From a virus, in IMG/VR virus record IMGVR_UViG_3300023176_001394, positions 1 through 64,000 of that record: DNA of 64,000 nucleotides; one strand, 5' to 3'. How positions within the stretch are numbered: position 1 is the stretch's first letter; each line of letters opens with the position of its first letter. Of this stretch, positions 1-10,139 are shown piece by piece. A model generated the notes under the pieces. That model did no database searches and was not told the origin of the DNA. It saw nothing but the letters and a program-made list of their open reading frames with translations. The position numbers and the translations under genes are program-made.

Positions 1-3000
1 GATACTTAGTAATTGGTTCCCCTGATGCGTCTAATGTAACAACATTGTTTAAAGATAATTTTGTTGAGTCTTCTAATTACTCAGATAGAGACATTGTAAG
101 GTACCAAGACAGTTTATGGCAAGCTACTACAGACATTTTAGGTGCAGTTGACAATATTGTATTTGGAAGTTTTGAATCTATTGCACGTATTAGAACAGAA
201 CTAAACCTTACTGCTTCAGACAGCGAAAATACACCTACGTTAATGACAGGTAACTATCCATTTACTGGCACAGAAGTTGATCATATAATTGTAAGAGCTC
301 CGTTAGATATGTATCAAGGTTCAGGTATCGGAGATACATTAAAACTAAAATGGAATACTTTAAGTTATGCATATCAGGATCAGATACAAGATGAATTAGA
401 AGCAGTAGAGCCGTTCCAGGGAGATATTCCTGGATTAGATAGCTCTTTTATTTCAGGCGATCATACTATTCAAGAAAAAATAGATGTGATACTATTTGTA
501 CCAGAAGCAAACGTTATTCCTTTAATAGGTCAAGTTGTAGAAGTGGCTGGCGGATTTGGTACTGTAAGTTACACATTTAATCCTTCTACTGAACAAGATG
601 CTACTGCAAATACTACAATTTATTTGAAAGATGTTAATGGTAGTTTTGGAACAGCTGGATCTTTAACTACTACTATTGGTGAATTTGTTGGTGAATATGA
701 AACTGTAGCACCTATTGATGAAGTAATTGGGTATGATGAATATTGGGGAGGATATTGGAAAATTAATCTTCCTGCAAATGTAAATGTAGATCAAATTAAT
801 TCAGATACTGGTAGAGGTTTAGTTTATTTTGATATTGTACCAAACGGAGAAGCTGATCCAAATAGATTCTATTATAACATTTTAGACTATAGAGCTGACG
901 AAGTTTTAGCAAATAATCCTTTTTATTCAGACGACGACATTTATACTAGAATTGCTAATCTTTCATATTACGGAGCACCAGGACCGTTAAATGTAACAGA
1001 TGATTTTGCAAGTAATATATTTGTTGTAAAAGCGCCAGATGAATTAACTAATAATTTGAATGTAGTTGCTCCTGGTGACGACGATAACGATACTATTGAT
1101 TTATTTTACAATTCTCTTCCGCAATTTGAAGACGGAGTATGGCAACCATTAACAAATTATGTTTCTGGTACAGTTTTAAAATATGCAACTAGTGCATATG
1201 ATACAATATACTGGAGAGTTAAAACTGCTCACACAAGTCCAGAAGAGTTTTTAGACAATAATGACCAATTTAATAGCTTGTTTTATGAACCGTTAGACGG
1301 ATTAATATTTAAAGACCCTAGCGATATCGGTCTTGCTATAGAAACATTGAATAAAACACATAAAGTCTATGACATTTATGACGGATTTATTGATGTAGAA
1401 CTTACAATACCAAATCCCTTAGATCAAAATTTATTTAAAGAGCCAAAGGTAGGTCTTACTATTAGAGATACTGTAAATGGCGGCACAGCTGAAATAGCAT
1501 TTTATCAGAAATTTAACGGTCAGGATACTAGATTATATTTGAAAAACGTATCTGGTACTTGGGCGGCAGGACAAAAATATGGAGATAATAGATCGGTTGA
1601 ATATCTAAGCTCTACAGACCCAGCCGACGCAGGAACAGAATATGATCTTCCTCCAAAAAATGACGGGTCACCAGGCTCAGCAGAATTCGGACAAATTAGA
1701 ACGAGAAGTTTTTCATTACCTCAAGCTGGTATAGGAAAGTTAATTGCAATCGATGCAGGATTCCCTTTACCTGTAACAGAACAACAAGTATTAGTAAATG
1801 TTACTGGGCAAAATGTATCAGACGGTGCTCAAGGTCCGGAATATTGGTTTAGCAGAGAAGGCGATGTATTTGGTATACCTAGAACAGCTAATGCTCCTGC
1901 AGAAAATAATAATGATTGGACTGAGGTATTTAATTTACCAGTAGTTGCAGGCGGAACAAGTAGCGGACTTGAAAAAGAAGGAATGTATACTGTCTTTGAA
2001 AGACGAGGTACAGGCCTATACAACAAATTAGGTGCATTTGCAATACCAGATAGAAGTAATTATAATAAACTTGGTCACCAACTTAAAATGTCTAAATCGG
2101 GCGACTTGTATAAGTTGTTTGTTAAAAGTTTAGGAAGTTATCCGCAAAATGATAAACCTAACAATTTAGTCTATGATGATAGCAAAGGTAGGATTTACAT
2201 TATTAATAATGGTGTAAATGATGATTATTCTTTTGGTTGGGAATTTAGTAGAGATAAGCAATACAGAGGACAGTATCAAAACACCAGAACATATTTTGAA
2301 AATGATATTGTATATTATGATGGTAATTTGTATGAATCTGTTACTAATATGGCTCCCGGATTATTTGATATTTCAAATTGGACTTTATTAGAAACAAACA
2401 AAGATTACCTTGGTTATATACCTAATGATACAGGACTTTTAATCGGAGATGACATCAGCACAGTGCTTGATCAAGATCTATTAGCAGAATTTGCAGAAAG
2501 TTTTGATGTAAGCGAGAATGGTGAAGTTTTAGTTGTTTCAGTAAAGTATGAAGATAGTAAAGATAATAGTTTAGTTGTTTATAGAAACGACGGCGGATCT
2601 TTTGTAAGATATCAAAAAATACCGGCTCCGAGTAAAACTACCGAATACGGATCTACTATTTCTATTAGTGCTGATGGCAGAATCATAGCAGTTGGTGCGC
2701 CATTCAACGACGATAAAGGTGTTGATTTTGGAAAAGTTTACATATACAAACAAGTAAACGGAATATTTGAATTATCTCAAGAACTCTATAGTCCAGCAGA
2801 AGACAAAGCAGAATTATTTGGTTATAAAGTTGATTTTGATGGGAACAATCTTGTTGTTGGTTGTAGAAATGGCGACTCTTTTGTACAAGATACATTTGAT
2901 AGTAATACAACAACTTTTGACAATGACTTAACTAAAATTAGGTCTTACGATAATAATTCTGGAGTAATTAGGGTATATGAAAGAATTGACGATTCTTTAA

Positions 3001-6000
3001 TTTACGGACAGATGATAGATTTTGATGATAGCTCTACAATATTATTTGGTTCTAATATTAAAGTTTCAAACAATCACATTTATGCAGGTATGCCATTAGT
3101 TGAATATTCTGCAAACACGGCAGGTACAGTTGTTGATTTTTATAAACAGAAAGATATTTGGTCAGTATTAAGACAAAGTAAACCTACTGTCGATGTAAAC
3201 AAAATAAAACGTGTTATGTTATATAATACTTTGGACAACGAAATAATACAATATTTAGATTATGTCGATGTATTACAAGGTAAAATTCCAGGACCTGCAG
3301 AACAAGAACTATCTTATAAAACGTATTATGATCCAGCAACTTATACAGTTGGAACAGGTGTAAATGTAGATACTACAAATAGTTGGGGCGAGATCCAAGT
3401 AGGTAAATTATGGTGGGATTTAACAACTGCTAAATTTATTAATCCTTATCAGTCTGATGTAATCTTTAGTGCAAACAATTGGAACAAAAAGTATTCAAAT
3501 ACTAATTCCATTAATGTTTACGAATGGGTAAAATCAACAGTACTACCTGAAGAATGGGATAAGCAAGCAGGAACTGAACGCGGAGCATCTAAAGGTATAA
3601 GCGGAAAAAGCAAATACGGAAATAATGCTTATGTTACTAAGCAAGTTTATGATAAAGCAAGTAAAACATTTACAACATATTATTATTTCTGGGTAGGACA
3701 AAAGACAACAGTACCTAATATAGAGGATAGAACTTTAAGTGCTAATAGTATTGCACAACTAATAGAAGATCCTGCTGGACAAGGATATAGATTTGTTAGC
3801 TTTATTAGTCCTACACAGTTTGCTCTTTTTAATTGTGAATCGTTAATTAGAGGCAACGAAGTTGCTATAAGTGTACAATATTGGACAATAGAAGATCAAG
3901 ATATTAATATACATAATCAGTATCAAGTTATATCTGATGGATTAGAAACAAGCAAACCTAACAGAGATATTGAACAAAAATGGTTTGACAGTTTAATAGG
4001 TTGGGATCTTGCAGATAGGCCTGTACCTGCTCCGGAATTAAGTATAAAAGAGCGTTATGGTATTTTAAATAGACCTAGACAAACTTGGTTTGTCAATAGA
4101 GTAGAAGCTCTAAAAGAAGTAGTAAACAGAATAAACAGTGTTCTTTTAGATAACTTAATAGTCGATGATAAAAATCTTAACAGGCTAACTGAGAAAGAAG
4201 CAGAGCCTAGTGTTGCAAGTAGACTCTTTGACACAACAGTAGACACCGTAACTGAATTACAGTTTGTAGGTGTGTCTAAAGCTAACCAAGCATCGCTAAC
4301 TCCTGTTGTAGAAAATGGCGAAATTGTAAGAGTAGAAATAAATCAACCAGGTAGAGGTTATTTACAAGCACCAACAGTAGAAGTATTTGGCACAGGACAA
4401 AATGCTGTTATAGAAACCGTTATAGATAGTAACGGAAAAATAACAGACACAAATATTATTAATGCTGGAGAAAATTACAATAGTTCAAATACATCTATTT
4501 CAGTAAGAAGATTTACAGTCTTAGTCAAATCAGATTCAACTGTAAACGGTAGATGGGCATTGTATGAAAGAGATACTACTACTGATGAATGGATTAGAGT
4601 AGCAAGTCAAAGTTATGATGTTAATCAATACTGGCAATATGTAGATTGGTACGAAGATGGTTATAGTCAATTTACAGAAATAAATCAATCTATAGACTTT
4701 GCTTACGAACTACAAGGCTTAGACAATGAAATAGGTGATATTGTAAAAATTCAATCTGTAGGCACAGGCGGATGGTTACTTCTAGAAAAAATTGATAACC
4801 AAACCGGTGTCGACTACACTATAAATTATCAAACAGTTGGCAGACAAAATGGTACAATCCAGTTGTCAGATACTTTATATGATGTGTCAAAAAATTTAGT
4901 AGGCTATGATACAACTACATTTGATACATTAACATTTGACGGTCAGCCAAGCGTAGAATTAAGAATTGTTCTAGAAGCAATTAGAGATGATATTTTTGTT
5001 GATGATTTAGCACTTGAATATAATAAATTGTTTTTCTCAAGTTTACGTTATGTTTTTGCAGAGCAAAATTATGTAGATTGGGCATTTAAAACATCATTTA
5101 TAAAAGCACAGCATAACGTAGGAGAATTAGATCAAAAAATTAATTTCCAAAACGATAATTTGCCTAGTTACGAAAAATATATTAAAGAAGTAAAACCATA
5201 TAAGACTAAAATTAGAGAATATTTAAGTAGTTACGAAAAAATAGATAATTCTCAGTCAATGACTACAGATTTTGACTTGCCTCCTTTATATATAGAAGGT
5301 ACTGACAATATTATTACAAGAACTGTAAAAGTAATTGATGATAATTTAGTTTCACAAGAAGGACCAATTACAACATATCCTGATAAGCATTGGGCGGATA
5401 ATGCAGGTTATAGTATTAAAGAAATAGCAGTTGCTGATCCTGGGTCTGGTTATGTTACTACACCTGTTGTAACTGTCACCGGCGGCGGCGGCACCGGAGC
5501 AATAGCAAAAGCCTCGCTTGGTAGAGGAGGCACGATTACTTCTATACAGATAGTTACAGAAGGATCAGGTTATCTTAGCATGCCAACAGTATCTATAGAC
5601 GGAACTATAGCAGACGGAGGTCGTAGTGCAAAGGCTGTAGCAATTCTAGGCGGAAGTCCAGTAAGGTCGATGAATACTGTAGTAAAATTTGACAGGGTAT
5701 CAGGAGAGTTTGAATTTATTAACCTATCTACAACAGAAAATTTTGTAGCAACAGGTAGTAAAGTATTCTTCAATTTACTATGGCCAATGGATTTACGTAC
5801 AACTAAAGTTACAGTATCTATTGATAACACAGAAGTGTTAGCAGGAAATTATGCATACAAAAATATTTTAGATACTTCTAAAGGTTATGATAGATATTAT
5901 GGTCAAATTGAATTTATAGATCCTCCAGCTGACGAGGCGCAAATAAAAATAGAATATCATAAAGATATTTCTTTGTTAAATGCTCAGGATAGAATTAACA

Positions 6001-9000
6001 TAGCATATGAGCCTACAGTTGATCAGTTTGGTAAAACATTAGGTCAATTAATGACAGGTGTTGACTATGGAGGTGTAGAAGTTAAATCATTTGACTTTGG
6101 AGGAATAAGCGGATGGGATTCTGCGCCCTGGATGAGTAGAGGCTGGGATCTTTATGACACTACTTTTGAAGATGAAATAATTTATAGAAAATTAGTAGAA
6201 ATTACATTCCCTGAAGATATTAACCTAAGAAGTGCAAGAATTACTCAAGATAATACTAATGCACAAGGTAGTGCTTCTGTTACAGGTTCTGCAAATGTTC
6301 TTAATGTTTCGGCTCAGTTCGATCAAGAATTTGATACCCAAAGCGAAATAAGATACGATGACAGTACATTATTAAGTACACAAATTGTAAATTCAACTGA
6401 TACAAACATAAACATAGATACAGGTATAAACGCAAATGCTATACCTAGTAGCATTGTTAACTATTTAGAATTAGCAAAGCCTTTAGAAGACGGAGTAACA
6501 TATAACATATATTTCAAAGCTACAGGCTCTGATATTGCAGTTAGACTTGATGATCCTGATTATGAAGGAGCTCCTTTATTAAATAAACCTGATGTTGTTA
6601 TGGCGTCAATAGTAGGCGACGGAGTTACTACAAGAATTAACTTAGATAATATCAATATAACATTTGGACAAAGCGATGTATTCTACGTAAGAAAAATAAC
6701 TTCAGATGGTGCATTTAAACCTGATAATGATTCTTATGATGCTTTAATACAAGGCGGCGATCTTTCATATCAAAGTGCTACTGGCTTGAATTCTGCAGAT
6801 ATTAACATAGACGGAGACGGTTTTGTTACTGTAACAACATCACAAGGCCCTGAGGAAGTTGTTCCAGGGCAAGTTGTTGATACTTTAGATATTACCGTAT
6901 TTGAAAAATCAACAGGAGGAGCAAGTCAAATAGTTTCTAGAAACTATAGGGGAGACGGCCAGACTGTTAGATTTAACATAGGCGATTCGCCAGTTACAAG
7001 AGATAATCTTTTTGTAAAAATTGATAATATAATTCAAGAAAAGAATACTTATTATATTGATTTTAACACAAAAGATATTGTGTTTAATACTGCACCCGCA
7101 GATAATGCTACTATATTTGTTGCTTCTATAGGTTTGTCATCTATATCTATTATCGATATAGACGATTTTGTAGGCGATGGAGAAACTGTAGAGTTTTTAA
7201 CAAATAGTAGGTTTGAAGAAAATTCTGAAGCATTTGTTACTATCAATGGAAAGGTTGTTAATGTACAACTGTTTAAAAGTGATGATACATATGAACTTCC
7301 AGGAAACTATGTGATTAAATTTGCAGAAGCACCTTTTGATACAGCAGTTATTAAATTGCTTATAGCTTCTAAAGGCTTAATTAATGTTGAATATAGTCAG
7401 GTAACCATAGACACTATTGTTGCCGACGGAAGTACACTGCAATACGATTTAGGTAAAGCACCATTTACGCAAAATCCGTCCAGAGCATTTATGCTAGTTA
7501 AAGTAAATGATAGATTTTTAAATCCAGGATATACAGAACAGTTTGAAGTTACATCAAACAGAAACTATACCTTTGATTTAACACAAGTTCCGGTAGGTGC
7601 TGTTAATGCATACGAGATTGAATTATATCTTAATGGTAGACAATTAGAATACTTACAAGAATGGACTTATCAAGGCGCTGGAGCATTTGACGATACAAAA
7701 CCTGAAGATGAACAAGCAGGTAGCACAATAACACTAGAAAGAGGTGTAGGCGATCCTGGAGATAAACTACAGGCTTATATAATTACTGATGCTGAGTTTA
7801 AATTAGGTTATTATGAAAGTGATAACGATTTTATAAAAACTCCCGGAACAATTCATTTTAATGAACCGTTCAACGAAGACGATATAATAACTGTATATCA
7901 ATTTAGTAATCATGACAGTCAGGGCATAGAAACACAAAAATTTGTAGTTTCAGAAAAAACTAAATTAACAGAAGGCACTACTGCTTACTATGAATATAGA
8001 AGACTAAGTAGAGGTATTATAGAACTTACAACACCAGCAGAAGATGCTCAATATGTATGGGTTTCTGTAAACGGAAATCTATTAACACCAAGTATAGATT
8101 ATAGTGTAACATTAGATAATAGATACATTAAGTTACAGCAAATACCTCAAGAAAATGATGTAATTGTTGTACAACATTTTGCTAATGCTAAAATTACAGA
8201 AAGATTTGGATGGCGTCAATTTAAAGACATGCTTAACAGAACTCATTATAAGAGATTAGAAACGTCATATGAATTGGCTGAAGATTTAGCATGGACAGAT
8301 AAAACTATAAAACTTAAAGATGCTACAAATATTCCGGTACCTGTGTTTAATTCGGAATATCCGGGTGTGATATTTATTGAAGGAGAGCGTATAGAATATT
8401 TCCAAGTCGACGGAAATGAATTATTGCAAATACGTAGAGGTACATTAGGTACAGGTGTCAAGGATCTATACCTAGCTGGAACAAAAATTATTGAACAAGG
8501 TGCAGATACTAATCTACCATACAAAGACGAGACAGAAGTTGTGACAGTAGAAGCCGGCGGCTATGACATAGCAAGCACCATTTACGAAGATTCACCGGGT
8601 GTAACCGTAGAAAGATTTTATTTTACAAGCAACAACAATAGCGCATTTCCATTAGGAGGCGATCCAATACCTAGTATAGGATATCCTGGGCAAAGCTGTG
8701 TTGTGTATGGTACAGGTTTTGAAACTAATGTAAAAGCTATTGTAGGAGAAACCGAGTGCGAAACTACATACGTAAATGACACAGAATTGTATTTTAAAAC
8801 TCCGGCATTACCTGTAGGAGCATATGATTTAGTAATTGTAAATCCTGCAACTAATGTTCCTATTGATAGAGCGCAGACTAGTGTAGTTGTTCCTAAAGCA
8901 ATACCTTATTTGCAAATATTATTACCGTTTGCACCTACACCTAATCCAGCATCAGAAGATCAATGGAGCGAATTAGAACAAACAGGTTGGTATAAAGAAC

Positions 9001-9500
9001 TTGTGTCTATACCAGTAAGTCAAGGTATTCCGGGACGAGGTTATATAATTGATTCTAAAGGAACTACTGATTTTACACAAATTGGAGCACCTAATAATTT
9101 ATCTGGAACAGAATTTATCATACCAAGAGATGTAGATACAACACTTTTAACAGGTACAGGTAGATTACTTGATTTTGCAAGCATACCATATGAATATTGG
9201 GAAGCACAAGATATAGAAGTATTTGCAGGAGGTCGTAGACTTCGTAAAACACCTATTGCTGTTTATGATTATACAGCGCAGGATTCGCCAGAAGGTGATA
9301 AAAATGTAGAAGCAGAATTTGCTGTAAATAAAGCGATTGGTGCATATGTAAGACTTACATATCCACCTGAAAACGGAACAAATGTGACTATAGTAAGAAA
9401 AATAGGTACTGTATGGTCAAACCCAGGACAGAGGTTAGTTGATGCAAATAGTGACGTAGCTAATTTCTTACTATCAAGCACAACTGACGTACCACGATAA
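1..9500 (+). CDS. Giant modular virion structural protein, 5' end outside window
   Basis: The reading frame is open from base 3, so the true start lies upstream and more than 3150 residues are visible. The content is beta-rich, acidic and modular, as in large tail or baseplate-associated proteins of marine T4-like phages. Visible modules: an FG-GAP/beta-propeller-like stretch near bases 2500-3150 (words such as YGSTISISADGRIIAVGAP and LFGYKVDFDGNNLVVG); three glycine-rich repeats of the type GxGYxxxPTVxVxG near 4350, 5440 and 5560; at least four repeats with a xGDGxTxxFxL core near 6610, 6950, 7170 and 7420; and an IPT/TIG-like Ig fold near 8670-8860 (PGQSCVVYGTGF). It ends just before a late promoter box and is followed by fibre genes. 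A structural role is inferred from composition and context; receptor or glycan binding by the propeller and Ig modules is possible but unproven. Confidence 0.8.
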   Translation, partial: YLVIGSPDASNVTTLFKDNFVESSNYSDRDIVRYQDSLWQATTDILGAVDNIVFGSFESIARIRTELNLTASDSENTPTLMTGNYPFTGTEVDHIIVRAPLDMYQGSGIGDTLKLKWNTLSYAYQDQIQDELEAVEPFQGDIPGLDSSFISGDHTIQEKIDVILFVPEANVIPLIGQVVEVAGGFGTVSYTFNPSTEQDATANTTIYLKDVNGSFGTAGSLTTTIGEFVGEYETVAPIDEVIGYDEYWGGYWKINLPANVNVDQINSDTGRGLVYFDIVPNGEADPNRFYYNILDYRADEVLANNPFYSDDDIYTRIANLSYYGAPGPLNVTDDFASNIFVVKAPDELTNNLNVVAPGDDDNDTIDLFYNSLPQFEDGVWQPLTNYVSGTVLKYATSAYDTIYWRVKTAHTSPEEFLDNNDQFNSLFYEPLDGLIFKDPSDIGLAIETLNKTHKVYDIYDGFIDVELTIPNPLDQNLFKEPKVGLTIRDTVNGGTAEIAFYQKFNGQDTRLYLKNVSGTWAAGQKYGDNRSVEYLSSTDPADAGTEYDLPPKNDGSPGSAEFGQIRTRSFSLPQAGIGKLIAIDAGFPLPVTEQQVLVNVTGQNVSDGAQGPEYWFSREGDVFGIPRTANAPAENNNDWTEVFNLPVVAGGTSSGLEKEGMYTVFERRGTGLYNKLGAFAIPDRSNYNKLGHQLKMSKSGDLYKLFVKSLGSYPQNDKPNNLVYDDSKGRIYIINNGVNDDYSFGWEFSRDKQYRGQYQNTRTYFENDIVYYDGNLYESVTNMAPGLFDISNWTLLETNKDYLGYIPNDTGLLIGDDISTVLDQDLLAEFAESFDVSENGEVLVVSVKYEDSKDNSLVVYRNDGGSFVRYQKIPAPSKTTEYGSTISISADGRIIAVGAPFNDDKGVDFGKVYIYKQVNGIFELSQELYSPAEDKAELFGYKVDFDGNNLVVGCRNGDSFVQDTFDSNTTTFDNDLTKIRSYDNNSGVIRVYERIDDSLIYGQMIDFDDSSTILFGSNIKVSNNHIYAGMPLVEYSANTAGTVVDFYKQKDIWSVLRQSKPTVDVNKIKRVMLYNTLDNEIIQYLDYVDVLQGKIPGPAEQELSYKTYYDPATYTVGTGVNVDTTNSWGEIQVGKLWWDLTTAKFINPYQSDVIFSANNWNKKYSNTNSINVYEWVKSTVLPEEWDKQAGTERGASKGISGKSKYGNNAYVTKQVYDKASKTFTTYYYFWVGQKTTVPNIEDRTLSANSIAQLIEDPAGQGYRFVSFISPTQFALFNCESLIRGNEVAISVQYWTIEDQDINIHNQYQVISDGLETSKPNRDIEQKWFDSLIGWDLADRPVPAPELSIKERYGILNRPRQTWFVNRVEALKEVVNRINSVLLDNLIVDDKNLNRLTEKEAEPSVASRLFDTTVDTVTELQFVGVSKANQASLTPVVENGEIVRVEINQPGRGYLQAPTVEVFGTGQNAVIETVIDSNGKITDTNIINAGENYNSSNTSISVRRFTVLVKSDSTVNGRWALYERDTTTDEWIRVASQSYDVNQYWQYVDWYEDGYSQFTEINQSIDFAYELQGLDNEIGDIVKIQSVGTGGWLLLEKIDNQTGVDYTINYQTVGRQNGTIQLSDTLYDVSKNLVGYDTTTFDTLTFDGQPSVELRIVLEAIRDDIFVDDLALEYNKLFFSSLRYVFAEQNYVDWAFKTSFIKAQHNVGELDQKINFQNDNLPSYEKYIKEVKPYKTKIREYLSSYEKIDNSQSMTTDFDLPPLYIEGTDNIITRTVKVIDDNLVSQEGPITTYPDKHWADNAGYSIKEIAVADPGSGYVTTPVVTVTGGGGTGAIAKASLGRGGTITSIQIVTEGSGYLSMPTVSIDGTIADGGRSAKAVAILGGSPVRSMNTVVKFDRVSGEFEFINLSTTENFVATGSKVFFNLLWPMDLRTTKVTVSIDNTEVLAGNYAYKNILDTSKGYDRYYGQIEFIDPPADEAQIKIEYHKDISLLNAQDRINIAYEPTVDQFGKTLGQLMTGVDYGGVEVKSFDFGGISGWDSAPWMSRGWDLYDTTFEDEIIYRKLVEITFPEDINLRSARITQDNTNAQGSASVTGSANVLNVSAQFDQEFDTQSEIRYDDSTLLSTQIVNSTDTNINIDTGINANAIPSSIVNYLELAKPLEDGVTYNIYFKATGSDIAVRLDDPDYEGAPLLNKPDVVMASIVGDGVTTRINLDNINITFGQSDVFYVRKITSDGAFKPDNDSYDALIQGGDLSYQSATGLNSADINIDGDGFVTVTTSQGPEEVVPGQVVDTLDITVFEKSTGGASQIVSRNYRGDGQTVRFNIGDSPVTRDNLFVKIDNIIQEKNTYYIDFNTKDIVFNTAPADNATIFVASIGLSSISIIDIDDFVGDGETVEFLTNSRFEENSEAFVTINGKVVNVQLFKSDDTYELPGNYVIKFAEAPFDTAVIKLLIASKGLINVEYSQVTIDTIVADGSTLQYDLGKAPFTQNPSRAFMLVKVNDRFLNPGYTEQFEVTSNRNYTFDLTQVPVGAVNAYEIELYLNGRQLEYLQEWTYQGAGAFDDTKPEDEQAGSTITLERGVGDPGDKLQAYIITDAEFKLGYYESDNDFIKTPGTIHFNEPFNEDDIITVYQFSNHDSQGIETQKFVVSEKTKLTEGTTAYYEYRRLSRGIIELTTPAEDAQYVWVSVNGNLLTPSIDYSVTLDNRYIKLQQIPQENDVIVVQHFANAKITERFGWRQFKDMLNRTHYKRLETSYELAEDLAWTDKTIKLKDATNIPVPVFNSEYPGVIFIEGERIEYFQVDGNELLQIRRGTLGTGVKDLYLAGTKIIEQGADTNLPYKDETEVVTVEAGGYDIASTIYEDSPGVTVERFYFTSNNNSAFPLGGDPIPSIGYPGQSCVVYGTGFETNVKAIVGETECETTYVNDTELYFKTPALPVGAYDLVIVNPATNVPIDRAQTSVVVPKAIPYLQILLPFAPTPNPASEDQWSELEQTGWYKELVSIPVSQGIPGRGYIIDSKGTTDFTQIGAPNNLSGTEFIIPRDVDTTLLTGTGRLLDFASIPYEYWEAQDIEVFAGGRRLRKTPIAVYDYTAQDSPEGDKNVEAEFAVNKAIGAYVRLTYPPENGTNVTIVRKIGTVWSNPGQRLVDANSDVANFLLSSTTDVPR

Positions 9501-9503
9501 ATA
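9496..9503 (+). promoter_or_regulatory. T4-type late promoter box GATAAATA
   Basis: GATAAATA matches the NATAAATA late box of T4-like phages. It overlaps the stop codon of the giant structural gene and lies 17 bases before the ATG at 9521, which has an AGGA ribosome site. It would give the fibre block its own late transcript. Confidence 0.7.
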
Positions 9504-9520
9504 CTGTATAGGAAAATAAA

Positions 9521-10135
9521 ATGGCAGACAATTTTAAAGATCAAAGCGGTGTATTGCTACAAGGACATATTAAAATTCATGACCCTAAATCGGGCGAAGT
9601 TTTAATAGATAAACGTAATGCCATACACTATGAGAATATGAGTATATCTCTTGCAGAGTCTATACGAAACAAGGGCGACGGTTGGATATACGAAATGAGT
9701 TTTGGTAATGGAGGCACTTCAGTAGATCCTACTGGAATAATTACATACCTCACACCAAATAGCACAGGAACTAATGCAAGTTTGTACAATCAAACTTATT
9801 CAAAAGTTATTGATGACAGAAGCGTAAACAATATTGATCCTATAAGGAATAAAATTGAAACACGTCATGTCAGCGGTACAAACTATACAGATATTTTAGT
9901 GACATGTTTATTAGACTATAGCGAACCAAGCGGACAAGATGCATTTGATACTGCCACAGATGAAAATAGTTCGTATATTTTTGATGAGCTAGGTTTAAGA
10001 AGCTATTCTGCAGATGGTACAGGTAGATTGCTAACACATGTAATTTTCCATCCAGTACAGAAGTCACTTAACAGATTAATACAAATTGATTATACAGTTC
10101 GTGTACAATCATTAAGCGGTTTTAACGAGGGGTAA
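9521..10135 (+). CDS. Putative virion structural protein (204 aa)
   Basis: A 204-residue protein without a signal peptide or membrane segment. It resembles small structural proteins found beside fibre genes in marine T4-like phages. The C-terminal part (HVIFHPVQKSLNRLIQIDY then a TVRV strand) is the kind of beta segment I associate with that family. It starts at ATG with AGGA 7 bases upstream, follows a late promoter box, and ends 4 bases before the next fibre gene, so it is probably co-transcribed with it. Precise role is unknown; a baseplate or fibre-attachment component is a reasonable guess from position only. Confidence 0.65.
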   Translation: MADNFKDQSGVLLQGHIKIHDPKSGEVLIDKRNAIHYENMSISLAESIRNKGDGWIYEMSFGNGGTSVDPTGIITYLTPNSTGTNASLYNQTYSKVIDDRSVNNIDPIRNKIETRHVSGTNYTDILVTCLLDYSEPSGQDAFDTATDENSSYIFDELGLRSYSADGTGRLLTHVIFHPVQKSLNRLIQIDYTVRVQSLSGFNEG

Positions 10136-10139
10136 TTAA

